From: Gerris lacustris
Taxonomy: Eukaryota > Arthropoda > Insecta > Hemiptera > Gerridae
Length of the DNA: 64,000 bases
Assembly: GCA_951217055.1 (NCBI GenBank)
Contig: OX578282.1
Span: 56,551,311 to 56,615,310 of the forward strand
Reading direction: 5' to 3'
Shown here: piece after piece, positions 47,373 to 63,620 of the stretch
How positions within the stretch are numbered: the first letter of the stretch is position 1
Layout of the letters: the number at the start of each line of letters is the position of its first letter
The notes under the pieces: model-generated
Seen by the model: only the letters and a program-made list of their open reading frames with translations
Told to the model about the DNA's origin: nothing
The model's database searches: none
Translations under genes and position numbers: made by a program

Positions 47373-48690
47373 AGTGGCAAATACTGGACTAAATCATTCT
47401 TACATTGCCTAAGATAAAGTCTTAGATATTATAGATGTCATTATAGTCTCTTACTGAAAAAGTAAAAATACTATTGGCAAAACCATTCTTTTATTGCATA
47501 AAAATGACAATACTGCAGGCTAAAACATTCTTTTTTTTTGCAGAAGATTTTTCTTTTATCCAAATAGATTTAAAGATTTCTTTTAACATATGGTAATATA
47601 AGAATAACTTGGGCAAACATTCTTTTACTTAATTGGTATCAAACATTGTAAAATATAAATTTAAAAAAAAGAACACTAAGAACTGCTTTGTCGTTTTATG
47701 ACGTAATGAAACAACAAAACACTAGAGTGTCTTACGCTGATTCATTGACAAAAAGCCTTGCAATTTTTTTAAAGGATACAATGAGATTTATACATTAAGA
47801 TAACAACATTATTCTAATCTTTTTTTCCATTTTTGTTCAGGGGGAAAAAAACGTTTCATGTTTAGAAAAGATAAGGTGATAACGAAAGGAAATTCTAACA
47901 GTAGAAAACCCGTAATACAGCGTATGCTTGGATAAACATGACAAATAACCAACAACAAAAAAAAAACGAGTGTCTTTATGTATATATACAATAAAGATAA
48001 CAGTCAGTGACACAAAGAAACTTGGAAGTTTGGAGGAAGATAATAAAAATTGTATGTATGGTTGCGAAACCAACCACATAATGGAACAAGAACTATAAGA
48101 TCCATATCTTCTAAAAAAATATATATACATAGAAACGAATGACGTCAGAGAACAACGTAGAAGTGGGTTTGAGTGATAAAATAGACAAAATGAGAAGAGA
48201 TAGATCATGTTCTAAGTATGATTTTCTTATCCATTGTTTTTTTTCTTTTTCTAACAAAACGTCTTAAAAGTAAGAATAGAGACTGATTGTTTCATTAGTC
48301 ATAGATGTGTTGTTTTGTAAAAATGTTTGAAGATTGTAAGATATTATAAAAATATTAAAAAAAAATTAAAACAGGATAATTGTTATCAATTGACGCTAGA
48401 AACATTTTAGTATTAAAGTATTAGAGAAAGATATTAACTTATCAACTTAGTCAGCTGTTAACATCATGAAAATTGGACCGGAGATAAATTTGCAGATGGT
48501 CAAATGTAACATATTTTGCAATCAGTCTATGAACATATTTTGAGATAACAATACGATGCTAAGGGGTGAGGAATATAATAATAAATTGTTATCAATGTAT
48601 GGTGATATTATATAACTCTACACAACCGAACTGGTTTAAATTCTTTAACATCGGTCCGACCCATCACCCGTCACCAGGTGTTTAGTCAGA
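47373..48690. other. AT-rich non-coding stretch
   Basis: The 123-codon minus frame at 48208-47837 is F/S/Y-rich because that strand is T-rich; no domain or family is recognised, and I do not call it a gene. Confidence 0.45.
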
Positions 48691-50450
48691 TGGATTCAGG
48701 TTCCATCATTGTATAAAATTGACAACGGGGGATTTGTAACACAATCAACACTGACAGGAAAAACCGGAAGCAACAAAAGAACTAACCGGTTTAGAATGGT
48801 AACACTGGACATCTGTAATCAGTTAAATCCTATTATTCATTTAACCACGTGTAAGAGGAGAATAAAAAGAGGTAACGTTAAAGTTAAAGAATATCATAGG
48901 AGTACAAGAATGGGAAGGTATAATCCGACACGATCAATGAACTACACACGATTTATTAGATAAGTTAAGTTTGGTGCTATTTTAAGTCCTTGTCAAACAT
49001 CAATATTAATAAAAATTATCTGAATCTAAAGTATTAAATAAATCCTCAACAAAATTGGAGAAGCAGAACATTGACACATAAATGTCCACTTTCTGAAAAC
49101 AGAAGTTGTTCAGTAACACTGAAAAACGTCTGCTTCGTTAACGACATCAAACCTAATTGGCATTTTAATTAAGTTCATTCGGTGTTTACCCCGATTTCAA
49201 CCGGATTAATTTTAATTGAATAGTTTGTAACGGGTTTTAAGCAAGTGATGGATGCTCGATTCCACCCTTCCGAGATACCACTGACAGAAGAGGGGAGAGT
49301 TAAAAGAAAAATAAGAGAACATGGACTGAATGCAAATACTTTTTTAGCCTTAAGGGAGAGGGAATCACGAGGCAACATGGCGGCTACGAGGATGGCGCTA
49401 AAGCTTCAACAGCATAGTGACTCATCGACGTTTTAGATTCATCTTCCCCTTGGGCTACGTCACTAAATGCACGCCCGTCAAAACTAATTCCTTTGGGGGG
49501 AGAAGGAGACGCTAAATGAATCTAGACAAGACCCTCTAAGAGAACTAAACCTAGCAACTAAAATACTAAAAGGAAATTCGGAACAGACAAAAGCCTAAAC
49601 CCCTTTGGGTGTTTTAGAAGAATGAGAAAAGAGAACAATAAAGCTAATATCATCTAGATACTGCTACTTCAAAATATTAACATTTATCAAGGAAAATAAG
49701 ATGCCATAGAGATTGGAAACATATTTAAGTAAAACAGCAATTAGATACAGTGCATTACAGGTACATAACACAAAGCATATCAGCTTCAGATCAAGACCTT
49801 CTAAATTACATCATTACATATTTGCAAATTTAGTCTTAACAAAAATTGCTAATTAACAATTACGATAAATTGAAAATGTCCAAGGTTTCTCCTTAAAACT
49901 CCTTGACTCCTAAATCCTCCAATATAAGGTGGTTCATAGAAAGTTTATATCCGTTTCTAATTCTAATAATCTGGGGGGTTCGTTGAAAGAGAAGTGTTAT
50001 TGCATGAGTTCGTTGGCCAACCGGTATTCCGGAGCGACCCATATTTCCGAAACTGACACAAGTTCTGGTTTTTACCCTGCAATCACTTTTTGAAAGTAAC
50101 CTCTCACCCTGTGAGATCCGTGAGTCATACGAAACAACCCTAGAGTAAATCCCGGTAAGGTGAGAAAAAACCTTCTTGTTTCCTTGGAAGCAGTTTCAAA
50201 ATGTTTAAACTCTGCAACTCTTGATAGAGGGGGTGCTATTTTCAAAACTTGCTTTATCTTCCAACTGGTAAATGAACCCTGAACTTAGCCTTTGCTCAGC
50301 TCCCTGAACGGGCGGTTACCTATTACCAATCACTCCCTAAGAACAACCTTTCAGTTGCACTTAAAACTCCCCAAACACACCTTCAAGCTATCTGAAACCT
50401 TTAACTTCTACCAATTATTAAAAGCTTCTTGAGCAAAAGCGAAAAAAAAC
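48690..50450. other. block of balanced composition without a provable gene
   Basis: Includes a plus frame open from 49224 to 49436 whose peptide is charged (GRVKRKIREHGLNANTFLAL, then RERESRGNMAATRMALKLQQ), starting at ATG 49248, and CpG-containing ATGGCGGCTACGAGG. Flanking splice signals are weak and no family is recognised. 49980-50420 is also less AT-rich but has no long frame. Confidence 0.25.
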
Positions 50451-51226
50451 ATTTAATTTATAAGTTATGAAAGCATTTGGAAAGGTTTCAAATGTAACAG
50501 CTTGTTGGAAGGAAGAAAAAGAGTAATGGCTGATTTCAAGGATCTATGGTAGCTTTTAGTCAGAAACTCGCGAATCATTCAGAGCAGTGCTGACAAAGAA
50601 ACTCAAGTTCAGATCTTGAAAAATAAAATACAACTAAAAACTAATCAATAATATTTTTCCTCGTCTAAAATCGTCTTATTTTAATTTACCATTAATATCA
50701 ATATAAGTTTAGAATTAAAACTATAAATCTTAAATTACTTTCTTCTAGAAATAGATTCAACAAATCATAAATATGATTTCAAATTATATTCATATCAGAA
50801 AATTTAAGATTTAGGAATCAATCTTGATTTAGAATTACATACTCCAATTTTAGACATTATTTAATAGAATTTGCACTGTTACCGGTTTCTAACATCAAAT
50901 CCCACAATTATGCGGTAACTTTTACATTCTTGGTGCCTCCTAGATGTAGTTAGAGGATGTAATTAAATACTTTTATCTAATAATAGTACGAAAGTAGAAA
51001 TACCAAGACTAAATAAATGTGCTTTTAGGGTTGGATTAGAATGGAGTACTTTCACATTTTTTTTTAAATTTTAAAATGACTGGTATTGATTATTTGTAGT
51101 AAATGTTCAAGCAATCTCCACTTTAAATAAAAAGTACAAACAAAACAATTTAGGTAAGATAAAAGTCATTGCTCGTTTTTACTGGTCTTATATTACTTTG
51201 CTTTGTAAGTTTCGCCGCACATTTCC

Positions 51227-51308
51227 GTTTCCCCTATTTTGAACCACTTCCCGTCATTCAATCTTCCCCAAATTTTGCACATAGATGCAACTAAGGTGAA
51301 GAATACAG

Positions 51309-51340
<32 letters not shown>

Positions 51341-51487
51341 GTCAAAATTTATTAGCTTTTTAAGTTTCATCATACACCTATTACCCCAATTTTGAACCAC
51401 TTCCCGTCATTCTATCTTCCCCAAATTTTGCACATAGATACAACTAAGTTAAAGAATACAGAAACCAAAAAAAAAAAAAAAAAAACG
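51227..51487 (+). repeat. two poly(A)-tailed copies of a short repeat
   Basis: TTTTGAACCACTTCCCGTCA, then ATCTTCCCCAAATTTTGCAC and AGATACAACTAAG-like and GAATACAGAAA blocks recur 153 bp apart; each copy ends in an A run (51309-51337 and about 51468-51484). The poly(A) ends suggest tandem retroposed fragments or a duplicated SINE tail. Confidence 0.75.
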
Positions 51488-53955
51488 TTGAAAATAAGAC
51501 CAGTTTTGAAAAATTGCATTTTTATATTAATTATAATTATTAAGTAAAAGTTTTTACTTTTCATTCAAAGAAAAAATGTTTTCAAAATTTAAAAAATAAA
51601 TTTCTTACAAGGTTTTTTTATGTAAATGTAAAATAAGCGTTATAAGCTAAAATTATATTACTTGGGAGCGTAGAGAAAAACGATTTTGTTAACTCAGTTT
51701 TGAAAAAAGATGTTAAAAACTAGAAAATTTGTTGACCAACGAAAAGTTTTATAAGACGAAAAAGTGTTGACCATAAAATAAAAACTAAAAATAATTGAAT
51801 TACAAGACACTATTTTTATATTATACACTTGTCCAACGTATGGCACCGAGTGTACTATTTTTTATTCTTGTCCTCGCAATATAATCTAATTAAAATACAG
51901 TAATAAACGCTTTATAGTATTTTTTAACGAATTAGATAGAACGATACGTAATAAAATTATATTCATTTTATTTTTTCGTAAGTAAAAAAAAAAAATATAT
52001 CTGATTAAAAAAATCAACTATGCCTTATGGATAAGAAAAAAAAAACAGAACCTAACATAGATATAGGAAAAATAAAATGGGTTCTAAAAAAAATAAACTA
52101 GGATTAAAAATTTTCCTTGAGTTATATTTTATGAAATATAACTCAAATTAGTCGAATTAGAAGTCAAAGTCAATTAGAAGACTATATTATAATAAAAAAA
52201 AAAAGTTCACACGATTCAAGGTTGGACTTGGTTAAGTATTACAATTAAGCGAAGAACGGTGTCTTCTCGTTATTTCTTAAGTGTCTCATGCGAGGCTTAG
52301 AGAGTAGGGAATCAACGACCTTTAGAATTTCTACCGTTTTTAATAGAAATTACAGGAAATAACAGGTGGTTCTAAGTATAGAAGTAGAAGATTCGTTAAG
52401 TAGAAAAAAAAGATGGCACACCTGTACATTCTAGCTTAGTATAGAATATAATATAAGATACAATCGTCAAAAGGAAGAAGAAAAAATACTAGCTGGAAAT
52501 AAAAGTTACAGAATGTAAAAGAAAATAAATGAACAATAAGGAGAAAATATACGTTATATATTATATTTAACGAGAAAACAATAATATGTCTCGTATATAT
52601 AAGGTTCAAACCTAAAAATATATACAATAACATAAAAATAATAAATAATCGAACAAAGTTTACTAAAATTATGCACCTACGTGCCAAAAAGCAATAAGAT
52701 TTTGAAAATCTCTATTTTATTTAAGATAATAATTGAAAACAAAGATATAAGATAACCTTTGGATTATACCAAATAAATAAAATTAAAACACAATAAATCA
52801 AAATTGCATAATAATAACAAATAAATGAAATAACATAAGTAATAAAATAAAATGATCTTGTTAGGAATAATTTACAGTGAAAATTAAGTTCATATGATAC
52901 ACTGAATAATTGAAATTAGTCGAAATTACATCACACAATTTAAATGCTATGTTAAAAAAGATATTAAAATGGGATTAAGGTAAAAACTTTTTTTTTATGA
53001 GTATATAAATCATGAATTTAGTTGTAAAGAAATAAGTACTTAATGCGAAAGTTCAAATTGCCAAACAAGTTAATACATTTTAAACCTTATTAAAGGCGTT
53101 ACCCACAAGGACATGATGAAATTTTAAAAAGGTTTATGATAATTGTACGCCAAAAAAAAATACATATAATACATAAAATTGCCCACTGAAAAGAAATATT
53201 AAGAAAACCAAAAAAAAAGATTTACTATCTTGAATTTTTTTAAAGCATTCTTCATAAAATGAGAAGGTAATAAATAACGCTAAATTATGATTTAATATGG
53301 ATAATATTTAACATGGAATAAATATATAGGTATATCTTTATATTCACAGTTAAAATTCGGTATTTATTTGAAAATGCGTTCAATTACTGAATTATATTAT
53401 ATATAATACTAAAATATAAATTTATGATTCTTTTTTCTAAATGTCATGCTCAATTACAGTAATAATTGAGTAGTTATAACAAGTCAATTATTATAGTCTA
53501 TTGCTAATAGAAACTTAATATTGATAACATTACTGAATAAATTGCTTATTATTTTTTTACAGTACTACTACTGTTATCCTAGCAAAAAGTAATAAATTTT
53601 AATATTAAGGTAATGGTAGGTAATTATTAGAATAAAATGCAGGATTTATACAGCTGCATAAAAAAATGGACAATCAACCACAAGTTGTTAAATTACTGTA
53701 TCAACTATCAGCTGCGTTATTTATAAGTAATAGCCAATAGTTACTAATTAGAACAAACATTCTACTGCTAGCTAGTAATAGTACTAAGGTCGTATAACAA
53801 ACTGCTTTCGCATTCCTTAATGCACCATGCACCATACTTATGAGTTATAGTCTAGTAATATTTAGTAGTCTTAAATATTTACTTCTGTGAAAAAAGGGCG
53901 TTAGTTTGAAAAAAAAAAATAGAATAGAATACATAAAAAAAAAACATTCATAGGG
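51488..53955. other. AT-rich non-coding stretch
   Basis: No gene recognised; the 83-codon minus frame at 52436-52687 is F/L/Y-rich and featureless. Confidence 0.5.
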
Positions 53956-53959
53956 AACT

Positions 53960-55920
53960 ATAAATGAATCTATCGAATGCACAGTAGAATACAGGGAATC
54001 TATTGAATGCATGGTAGAATACAGGGAATCTATTGAATGCATGGTAGAATACAAGGAATCTGTTGAATGCATGGTAGAATACAGGGAATCTATTGAATGC
54101 ATGGTAGAATACAGGGAATCTATTGAATGCATGGTAGAATACAGGGAATCTATTGAATGCACGGTAGAATACAGGGAATCTATTGAATGCATGGTAGAAT
54201 ACAGGGAATCTATTGAATGCATGGTAGAATACAAGGAATCTATTGAATGCATGGTAGAATACATCAGGGAATCTATTGAATGCATGGTAGAATACAGGGA
54301 ATCTATTGAATGCACGGTAGAATACAGGGAATCTATCGAATGCATGGTAGAATACAGGGAATCTATTGAATGCACGGTAGAATACAGGGAATCTATCGAA
54401 TGCATGGTAGAATACAGGGAATCTATTGAATGCATGGTTATTGAATGCATGGTAGAGTACAGGGAATCTATAGAATGCATGGTAGAATACAGGGAATCTA
54501 TTGAATGCACGGTAGAATACAGGGAATCTATTGAATGCATGATAGAATACAGGGAATCTATTGAATGCATGATAGAATACAGGGAATCTATCAAATGTAC
54601 GATAGAATAAGGGAATCTATAGAATGTATAGTGCATATATAGGGAACTAAAAACTAATCTATCGAATATATGTTAGAATAAAGGGAATCTATCGAATGTA
54701 TGTAATCTATCTATAATGGGAATCTATGAATGTATTAATTATATAGGAAACTAAAAACTAATCTATTGACTGCATGGTAGAATACAGGGAATCTATCATA
54801 TGTGCGATAGAATAAGGGAATCTATAGAATGTATAGTACATATATAGGGAACTAAAAACTAATCTATCGAATATATGTTAGAATAAAGGGAATCTATCGA
54901 ATGTATGTAATCTATCTATGAATGTATTTATTATATAGGAAACTAAAAACTAATCTATCGACTGCATGGTAAAATACAAGGAATCTATTGAATGCATGGT
55001 AGAATACATCAGGGAATCTATTGAATGCATGGTAGAATACAGGGAATCTATTGAATGCACGGTAGAATACAGGGAATCTATCGAATGCATGGTAGAATAC
55101 AGGGAATCTATTGAATGCACGGTAGAATACAGGGAATCTATCGAATGCATGGTAGAATACAGGGAATCTATTGAATGCATGGTTATTGAATGCATGGTAG
55201 AGTACAGGGAATCTATAGAATGCATGGTAGAATACAGGGAATCTATTGAATGCACGGTAGAATACAGGGAATCTATTGAATGCATGATAGAATACAGGGA
55301 ATCTATTGAATGCATGATAGAATACAGGGAATCTATCAAATGTACGATAGAATAAGGGAATCTATAGAATGTATAGTGCATATATAGGGAACTAAAAACT
55401 AATCTATCGAATATATGTTAGAATAAAGGGAATCTATCGAATGTATGTAATCTATCTATAATGGGAATCTATGAATGTATTAATTATATAGGAAACTAAA
55501 AACTAATCTATTGACTGCATAGTAGAATACAGGGAATCTATCATATGTGCGATAGAATAAGGGAATCTATAGAATGTATAGTACATATATAGGGAACTAA
55601 AAACTAATCTATCGAATATATGTTAGAATAAAGGGAATCTATCGAATGTATGTAATCTATCTATGAATGTATTTATTATATAGGAAACTAAAAACTAATC
55701 TATCGACTGCATGGTAGAATACAGGGAATCTATCATAAGTACGAGAAAATAAGGGAATCTATAAAATGTATGGTACATATACAGGGAACTAAAAACATCG
55801 AACATATGTTAGAATAAAGGTAATCTATCGAATGTATGAAATCTATCTATGATGGGAATCTATCTATGAATGTATTTAAATAGGAAATAAAAACTAATTT
55901 ATCGGTTGCATGGTACATAG
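53960..55920. repeat. 30-bp minisatellite with a 745-bp higher-order repeat
   Basis: Regular units containing GAATCTATTGAATGCATGGT and AGAATACAGG fill 53968-54610, then a degenerate section (54611-54960) with GGGAACTAAAAACTAATCTA blocks. The whole block from about 54220 recurs 745 bp later (54965-55710), including a 3-base insertion (ATACATCAGG at 54261 and 55006) and a short internal ATTGAATGCATGGTT duplication. Because 30 is divisible by three, frames stay open on both strands: decapeptide SIECMVEYRE on plus, MHSIDSLYST on minus (up to 263 codons). These are by-products of the repeat, not genes. Confidence 0.95.

Positions 55921-58278
<2,358 letters not shown>

Positions 58279-58322
<44 letters not shown>
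58279..58322. repeat. (TA)n microsatellite
   Basis: TA run of about 44 bp followed by TATTA repeats. Confidence 0.96.
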
Positions 58323-58328
<6 letters not shown>

Positions 58329-59070
58329 TATATTATATTTAGAAAGAATACAATTCAGTATTGTTAAATATGTATATAAAAAACAGCCATTAACTAATTT
58401 TTACGTATATATTAAAAAAAACTCTAATTTAAACATCTCAATATTAAGTTTGCCTTGAAAAAGGAAAAATATATATACATATACAACCTGCCACCAAAAA
58501 AAAACTATAATTTATGTATGTCTTATTATTTATTGGAAACGAAATATCAAATATGAATACACAATTTATTTTTTAAAAAATAAATAAAATGTATAATTAT
58601 TATAATTTTCGATTATTACGATCAACACCGGTTGTATATTAAAATTTTAGGAAAGAGAAAAACACTTTTATGTTATATTAAAAAAAAGAACTAAATTAAA
58701 AAGGAACACATTAAAAATCGATTTTTTTTAATGACTTAATTATAACCAATTTAAGGGATTGCCAAACTGAACATATGTTAAATGTGATATAGTTAAAACA
58801 TGTGTTATGAATCAAATAAATAACTTATAGAAATATAATTTCTAGGAACCATTTAAAATAGATATATTTTTAAATTAAATAGTTGTGCGTGATGTCTCAC
58901 ATAAAAAGGGTTTCGTTGGTATTGTGAACATAAAATAATTAGTTAGGATAAGAGGAGGGGGGGGGGGAGGACACGCAAAATATTAATGTTTTTTGACAAA
59001 ATGGATAGGTAAATTAAACAATTTACACAAGTGTTATATATTTATGTAATCTTCTGTTTAATACCATCCA

Positions 59071-59600
59071 TTTGATACCCCACTCAAAATTTCAATATAT
59101 ATATATATTTCACGTGACATAAATTATCCGCCATATTGGATTCCCAGGTTAATCAGATCAAATTGCTATTCATATTTTTTCTATGGCCCAGCAGACGGCA
59201 CATTTTGCATATTTCTAGTAACAGAAGAAAATTAAACAATTTCCACGTGTTAATAGAAGAAGGGGTTGCTGGTTCGATCCCCAGGGGGGTCACAATGTGG
59301 AAAATTTTAAAGGTAACAAAAAGATAAATTTGATAATTTTTTTCAGGAAGTTTTTATCAGCCTACCATAAGATATTAGCGTAAAGCAACATTTTTGGAAT
59401 AGCCATTATAGGGTAGTTGGGGAGAGGGACTTTTTTAATGGTATTCTTTCAACTTAAATACAATAAATAATAAACTTTTTAAAAATGTTTATATATAATT
59501 GTAATCTACTCATTAGTAGCTTTTATTTGATACCCCCAATTTTTAATTTCCACGTGACATGAATTATCCGCCATTTTGAATTTGAACAGCTGATAATTTT
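59071..59600. repeat. pair of direct repeats around CACGTGACAT-AATTATCCGCCAT
   Basis: TTTGATACCCC, CACGTGACATAAATTATCCG and CCATATTG at 59071-59143 recur at 59526-59580 with small changes. A tRNA-like GGTTGCTGGTTCGATCCCCA lies between them (about 59264-59283), and GACTGACAGACAGACAC follows at about 59695. Probably fragments of dispersed repeats. Confidence 0.5.
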
Positions 59601-59759
59601 GAGTTCGCTGTATTTTTCCTGTGTGAGCGTCAAAATGAAAAGTTTCATGTTTTTATTTCTTTTGATTCAAAAGTTATTGGAACCGAACAGAGTGACTGAC
59701 AGACAGACACAGAAACGAAACTATAGGGTTTCTTTTTTTGGTTTTACCAATTAAACCCT

Positions 59760-61373
59760 AAAAAATGGCGGGAACAGAAATGACAAAACTGTTGATAAAG
59801 CTCCAGTCTTTTATCTTTATACTGTGATTGCTCCTAGTACAGTAGCTGTTAAATTTTTCTTTCCTTTTTACCACGTTTTTATTAGCTTGCTTTCTTGTTT
59901 GTTTGTTTGTCCAGTACAAATCTTGCAATCGATTTTTAACTAACTGCCTGAGTAGCTAGACATTTGAAACTTTTAGAATAGCTCAGAACAAGATGACAAT
60001 GCATTATTTTAATACTTTTAGCCATCTTTCAGCAAAATTTATTTTGTTTTCAGAAAATTTTGTTGTATGGAAAGTTAGTTCGGAAAAAATCCGCAAGTTA
60101 TTTTATTTGTTTTGACATACCCCATATTTACAATCAACATTTTGACGGGTTTCAAATTTATGATTTTTGACAGAAAATATAAAAACGTAGTATATAAAAA
60201 GTTCTTTTTATCTTATAATTATTAGTACATGTTTTGTAAAAGCGTGTTCTTATATTATATATTTTATTTATTTATTTTTTTTTTTTTTTTAATATACAAT
60301 TATTTTACACTTTTTAGTCTTCGAAATCTTCAAATCTATTCTAACCACACTTAACAATCTTAACACAGATGAATTTATAGTTTAAAAAACATTAATATTA
60401 GCAGTAAATTCCAGTTTTTAAAATTCACAGCTATATAGGATTAATTTTTGTTTTTGTTTTAATAAGTTGTTTAAACTTTAGAAATTAAGTGGCAAATTGA
60501 AAAATTAATAACACACAAAAAAATGATTATTGTGTAAAGAAAAACTAATAAAGGTAATGAAGTAATGAGAACTGAAGGTTTATAACAATTGCGGACACGT
60601 AAAAGGAAATAGATAATGAAAAACGCAAACAGCTTAAAAAAATTAGGAAATGTAAGAAAACCTTGCAGGTGGTATAAGTGCATACTTTTTCTTTGTATTA
60701 AAAACTAAACAGTAAAAGAATAATTTATTATATTATCAAAACAGTTGATAAAAATATATATGTATATATTTTTTTTTTCTCCACTCCCAGGAATTAACTG
60801 AGTAATTAAAACAGGCTTTATCTTTAATTGCTGTTATGACTAACGGTTGGAAAAAGAGTAAGCGACGACAACATGAGTAACAAAACCTTGAAAAATGAAA
60901 GTTTAATCATTAAAACCAGTCTTATCATTAATCAATAATTTAAATCAGGACCAAATTAATTATGTATAAATATAAAAGATTGTACTAAACGAAAGAAATC
61001 ACTCGAATTAGAACATTATAAAAGGTTAATGAAAGAAATATAAAATTAACGATATTTTATTGGTAATTTTAAAAATTTTAACATTTCACGTTTGAGAGTC
61101 ATGTAAGCTATCATACCGATCAAAAGCTGTAAGAATAATTTATATTTTATATTTGTACCGAATATTATTTATACTAGACACATTGCTTCAAATAAATCGA
61201 GGCTAAGCCGCTAAGAATCAAAGAATGGCTCCAAATTTACCAGATAACATGATATTTAGGTATGTAAATTGAAATTTTTATACGAACCATTTATAATTAG
61301 TTCATCCTTTCTTTAAAAAAAATGTTGAAAGAATAGTCAGTCTCTCCACGCAAAAATATATTTAATAAATCCC
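59760..61373. other. AT-rich non-coding stretch
   Basis: No gene, repeat array or element recognised apart from T runs. Confidence 0.5.
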
Positions 61374-61490
61374 AAAGCCGCTTTCGGCCACTATTGGGCC
61401 TTCGTCAATGCCGAGTGTCGTGGGTTATGGTACCCAGCAACTAATATAAGGCTCTAGTAGTGGACTTCTATTGTGGCCGAAAGCAGCTTT
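61374..61490. mobile_element. 117-bp MITE with AAAGC-GCTTTCGGCCAC ends
   Basis: AAAGCCGCTTTCGGCCAC (61374-61391) is inverted at 61473-61490 with one mismatch. Non-coding interior. Confidence 0.65.
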
Positions 61491-63009
61491 AATAATAATT
61501 ATTTGGTAAATATAAGCACTAGCTTCTTTTTAACTTATCCTTATTACTTTATCGATCGTTTATCCCTATATTCATTATTTAAGAATAGGCAGAATATGTT
61601 AATTTTGGTGATAACACTTTTTCTATAATTTTACACCAAATATGATACCTTTTTTGGACATATTTAGCATATTTTCTTCTCAAATTAAGAAATATATGTA
61701 TATGTCAATTACACATAATATACAACATAATTTTCTTGAATTGATACATTTTATAAAACATACAAATATTTATCATAGGCAACGATAGAAATAAACCTTA
61801 TAAATTATTGATTAAAAACAGTTGTATTCAATTGCTAATTAACCATTTTTAAAAAAAAGGTTCGTCAATTCAATTTCTATAATTGTTATATTTATTATTG
61901 TAGGGTATGCAATTAATTCTCATTATAATGATAAATTTATTTTCATATTATTTAATAGGATTCTATTGTTTTAACAAAAATTAAATTTTTTCAAGTGGGA
62001 AATGGAAAAAATGTTTAATAGTTTTTCCAACAATTCAAGAAAGAAAAAAAAAATAAACATAAAAAAGTTAAACGAATATGATCCAAGAAGTTTAGAGAGA
62101 AAAGTGGGGGATATCATGGGAAGATGGTTCTATATATTACCTGTTTCCTTCCATTATATATAGTCATTTCCCCATGACTACCAGAATTGTAAGAATACCA
62201 TCATGGGATAGTTTACGTAGTTTTTTCATGAGACTCAAACTCAAGAAAAAGAAAAATTAACATAACAGGCTTTTTATAAAAACTTAGAGCATATAAGTTG
62301 TGATAAGAAAAAAAAATCCCTATTTACATTTTTTTATTCTTTGTATCCCTAAGAAAAGGTAGGGAAAATGAAAAATTGATAATTCCCACTATGTATTTTT
62401 TTTCTCGTTAAATTGGCTATATATCCTGTTTTTTTGTTTAAAGATAAACATTAGTTAGAAACATGTTCACGCATAGACGCTACATTAAGTGCGTTAAATG
62501 CGTGTGTTAATTATAATTAATAAAGCGTTTAACTAACATTAATCATAAAAGAAAATTAATAAACCAATAAACCCTAATAGTTATTTTTATTATTTAAGGC
62601 GGTGTCCCTAAAAGTAGGTAACATTTAATTTAATAAAATTAAAGGTATAAAAAAGTTTTAAGTATAATGACAAACTAAAACATATAAATTTAATTTTTAA
62701 AAACCAGTGTCAGTTAATCACGTATTACAAACATTCGAAACATTAATCCGGAAATAAAACGAACCAAAATTTATTTAATATTTTTTTATTTAAATAAGTT
62801 TTCTGTATTGTTTATTATAAAGAGTAACCTCTCTTAGTAACCTTAATTTCCCAGATTTGTGAAAAATGCCAACAGATTTATTATGTAACTAACAAGTAAC
62901 AATAAAACCATTCCACCCAAAAGAGAAAACATTACAAAACCATATTATGAACTGTATACATTAACCAATAATTTTAAAGAAATTTCAACTATTACAAAAA
63001 AAAAACAAT

Positions 63010-63015
<6 letters not shown>
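61491..63015. other. AT-rich non-coding stretch
   Basis: A loose inverted pair (ATCATGGG-A / CATCATGGGATA) spans 62112-62215 but is too weak to call an element. Nothing else recognised. Confidence 0.5.

Positions 63016-63076
<61 letters not shown>
63016..63076. repeat. (TA)n microsatellite
   Basis: TA run of about 60 bp. Confidence 0.97.
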
Positions 63077-63080
<4 letters not shown>

Positions 63081-63477
63081 TAATTCTCTAAAATATCCTA
63101 TTATAAATATCAAAAGAATAGTTTTGAAATTATAACAATAAAATTAATCATTATTACAACAATAAACAAGTATTGTTTCTCTGAAACAGACAATTGTTAA
63201 TTGTTTACAACAGATGTTTATAACAATAGAATAATAATTTGTTTAAAATATTTTTATTCTTTTTAATTTGTTTAAAAGAAGAATTGTCATCGAGACATTA
63301 AAAGATCAAAAGATTCATTTAGGATAATATTTTAAAAATATAATAATTAAAAAGATTAGTCGATTTAACACTAAATTAACTCTTATATATTAATACATTT
63401 GCATCTAAACGGGTAAAAAAGTAGAACCTGGTCAGACTTAATACTTCAAGAGTATATTATCAACTTAATTATGTTCA

Positions 63478-63620
63478 GAAGAGGTGTCAGAATTATTAGC
63501 ATCATTCCAGGAACAATAGAGTGGGATAATGTACGTTACAAAACCATCAGATGGTCGGGGATTCGAACCCGGGCACACTGCTTGAGAGGCAAGGATGAAA
63601 CCAATCACCCACCGAGGAAA
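63478..63620 (-). mobile_element. tRNA-derived SINE fragment
   Basis: On the minus strand, TCGGTGGGTGATTGGTT (A-box-like, near 63615-63595) and GGGTTCGAATCC (B box, 63570-63559) are spaced as in tRNAs, but the cloverleaf stems do not close well, so this is not a functional tRNA. The 63478-63507 end carries the AGAGGTGTCAGAA-type tail also seen at 2.8 and 5.2 kb. The 74-codon plus frame here is a shadow. Confidence 0.55.

Noticed and set aside
47837..48208. 123-codon minus frame, hydrophobic, could be imagined as a membrane receptor
   Set aside because: Composition follows the T-rich strand; no ordered membrane segments, family motif or splice context; a length like this is only mildly surprising in 64 kb.
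53845..54636. 263-codon minus frame (repeated MHSIDSLYST) and 199-codon plus frame (repeated SIECMVEYRE)
   Set aside because: Both follow from a 30-bp repeat whose length is a multiple of three; both strands are open at once and flanks are non-coding.
59264..59300. tRNA-like GGTTCGATCCCC
   Set aside because: Only a T-arm-like piece; no A box at the right distance.
62105..62215. Another MITE
   Set aside because: The inverted match is loose and without clear ends.
63546..63620. Possible functional tRNA gene
   Set aside because: A and B boxes are present, but acceptor and anticodon stems do not pair properly; better explained as a SINE head.
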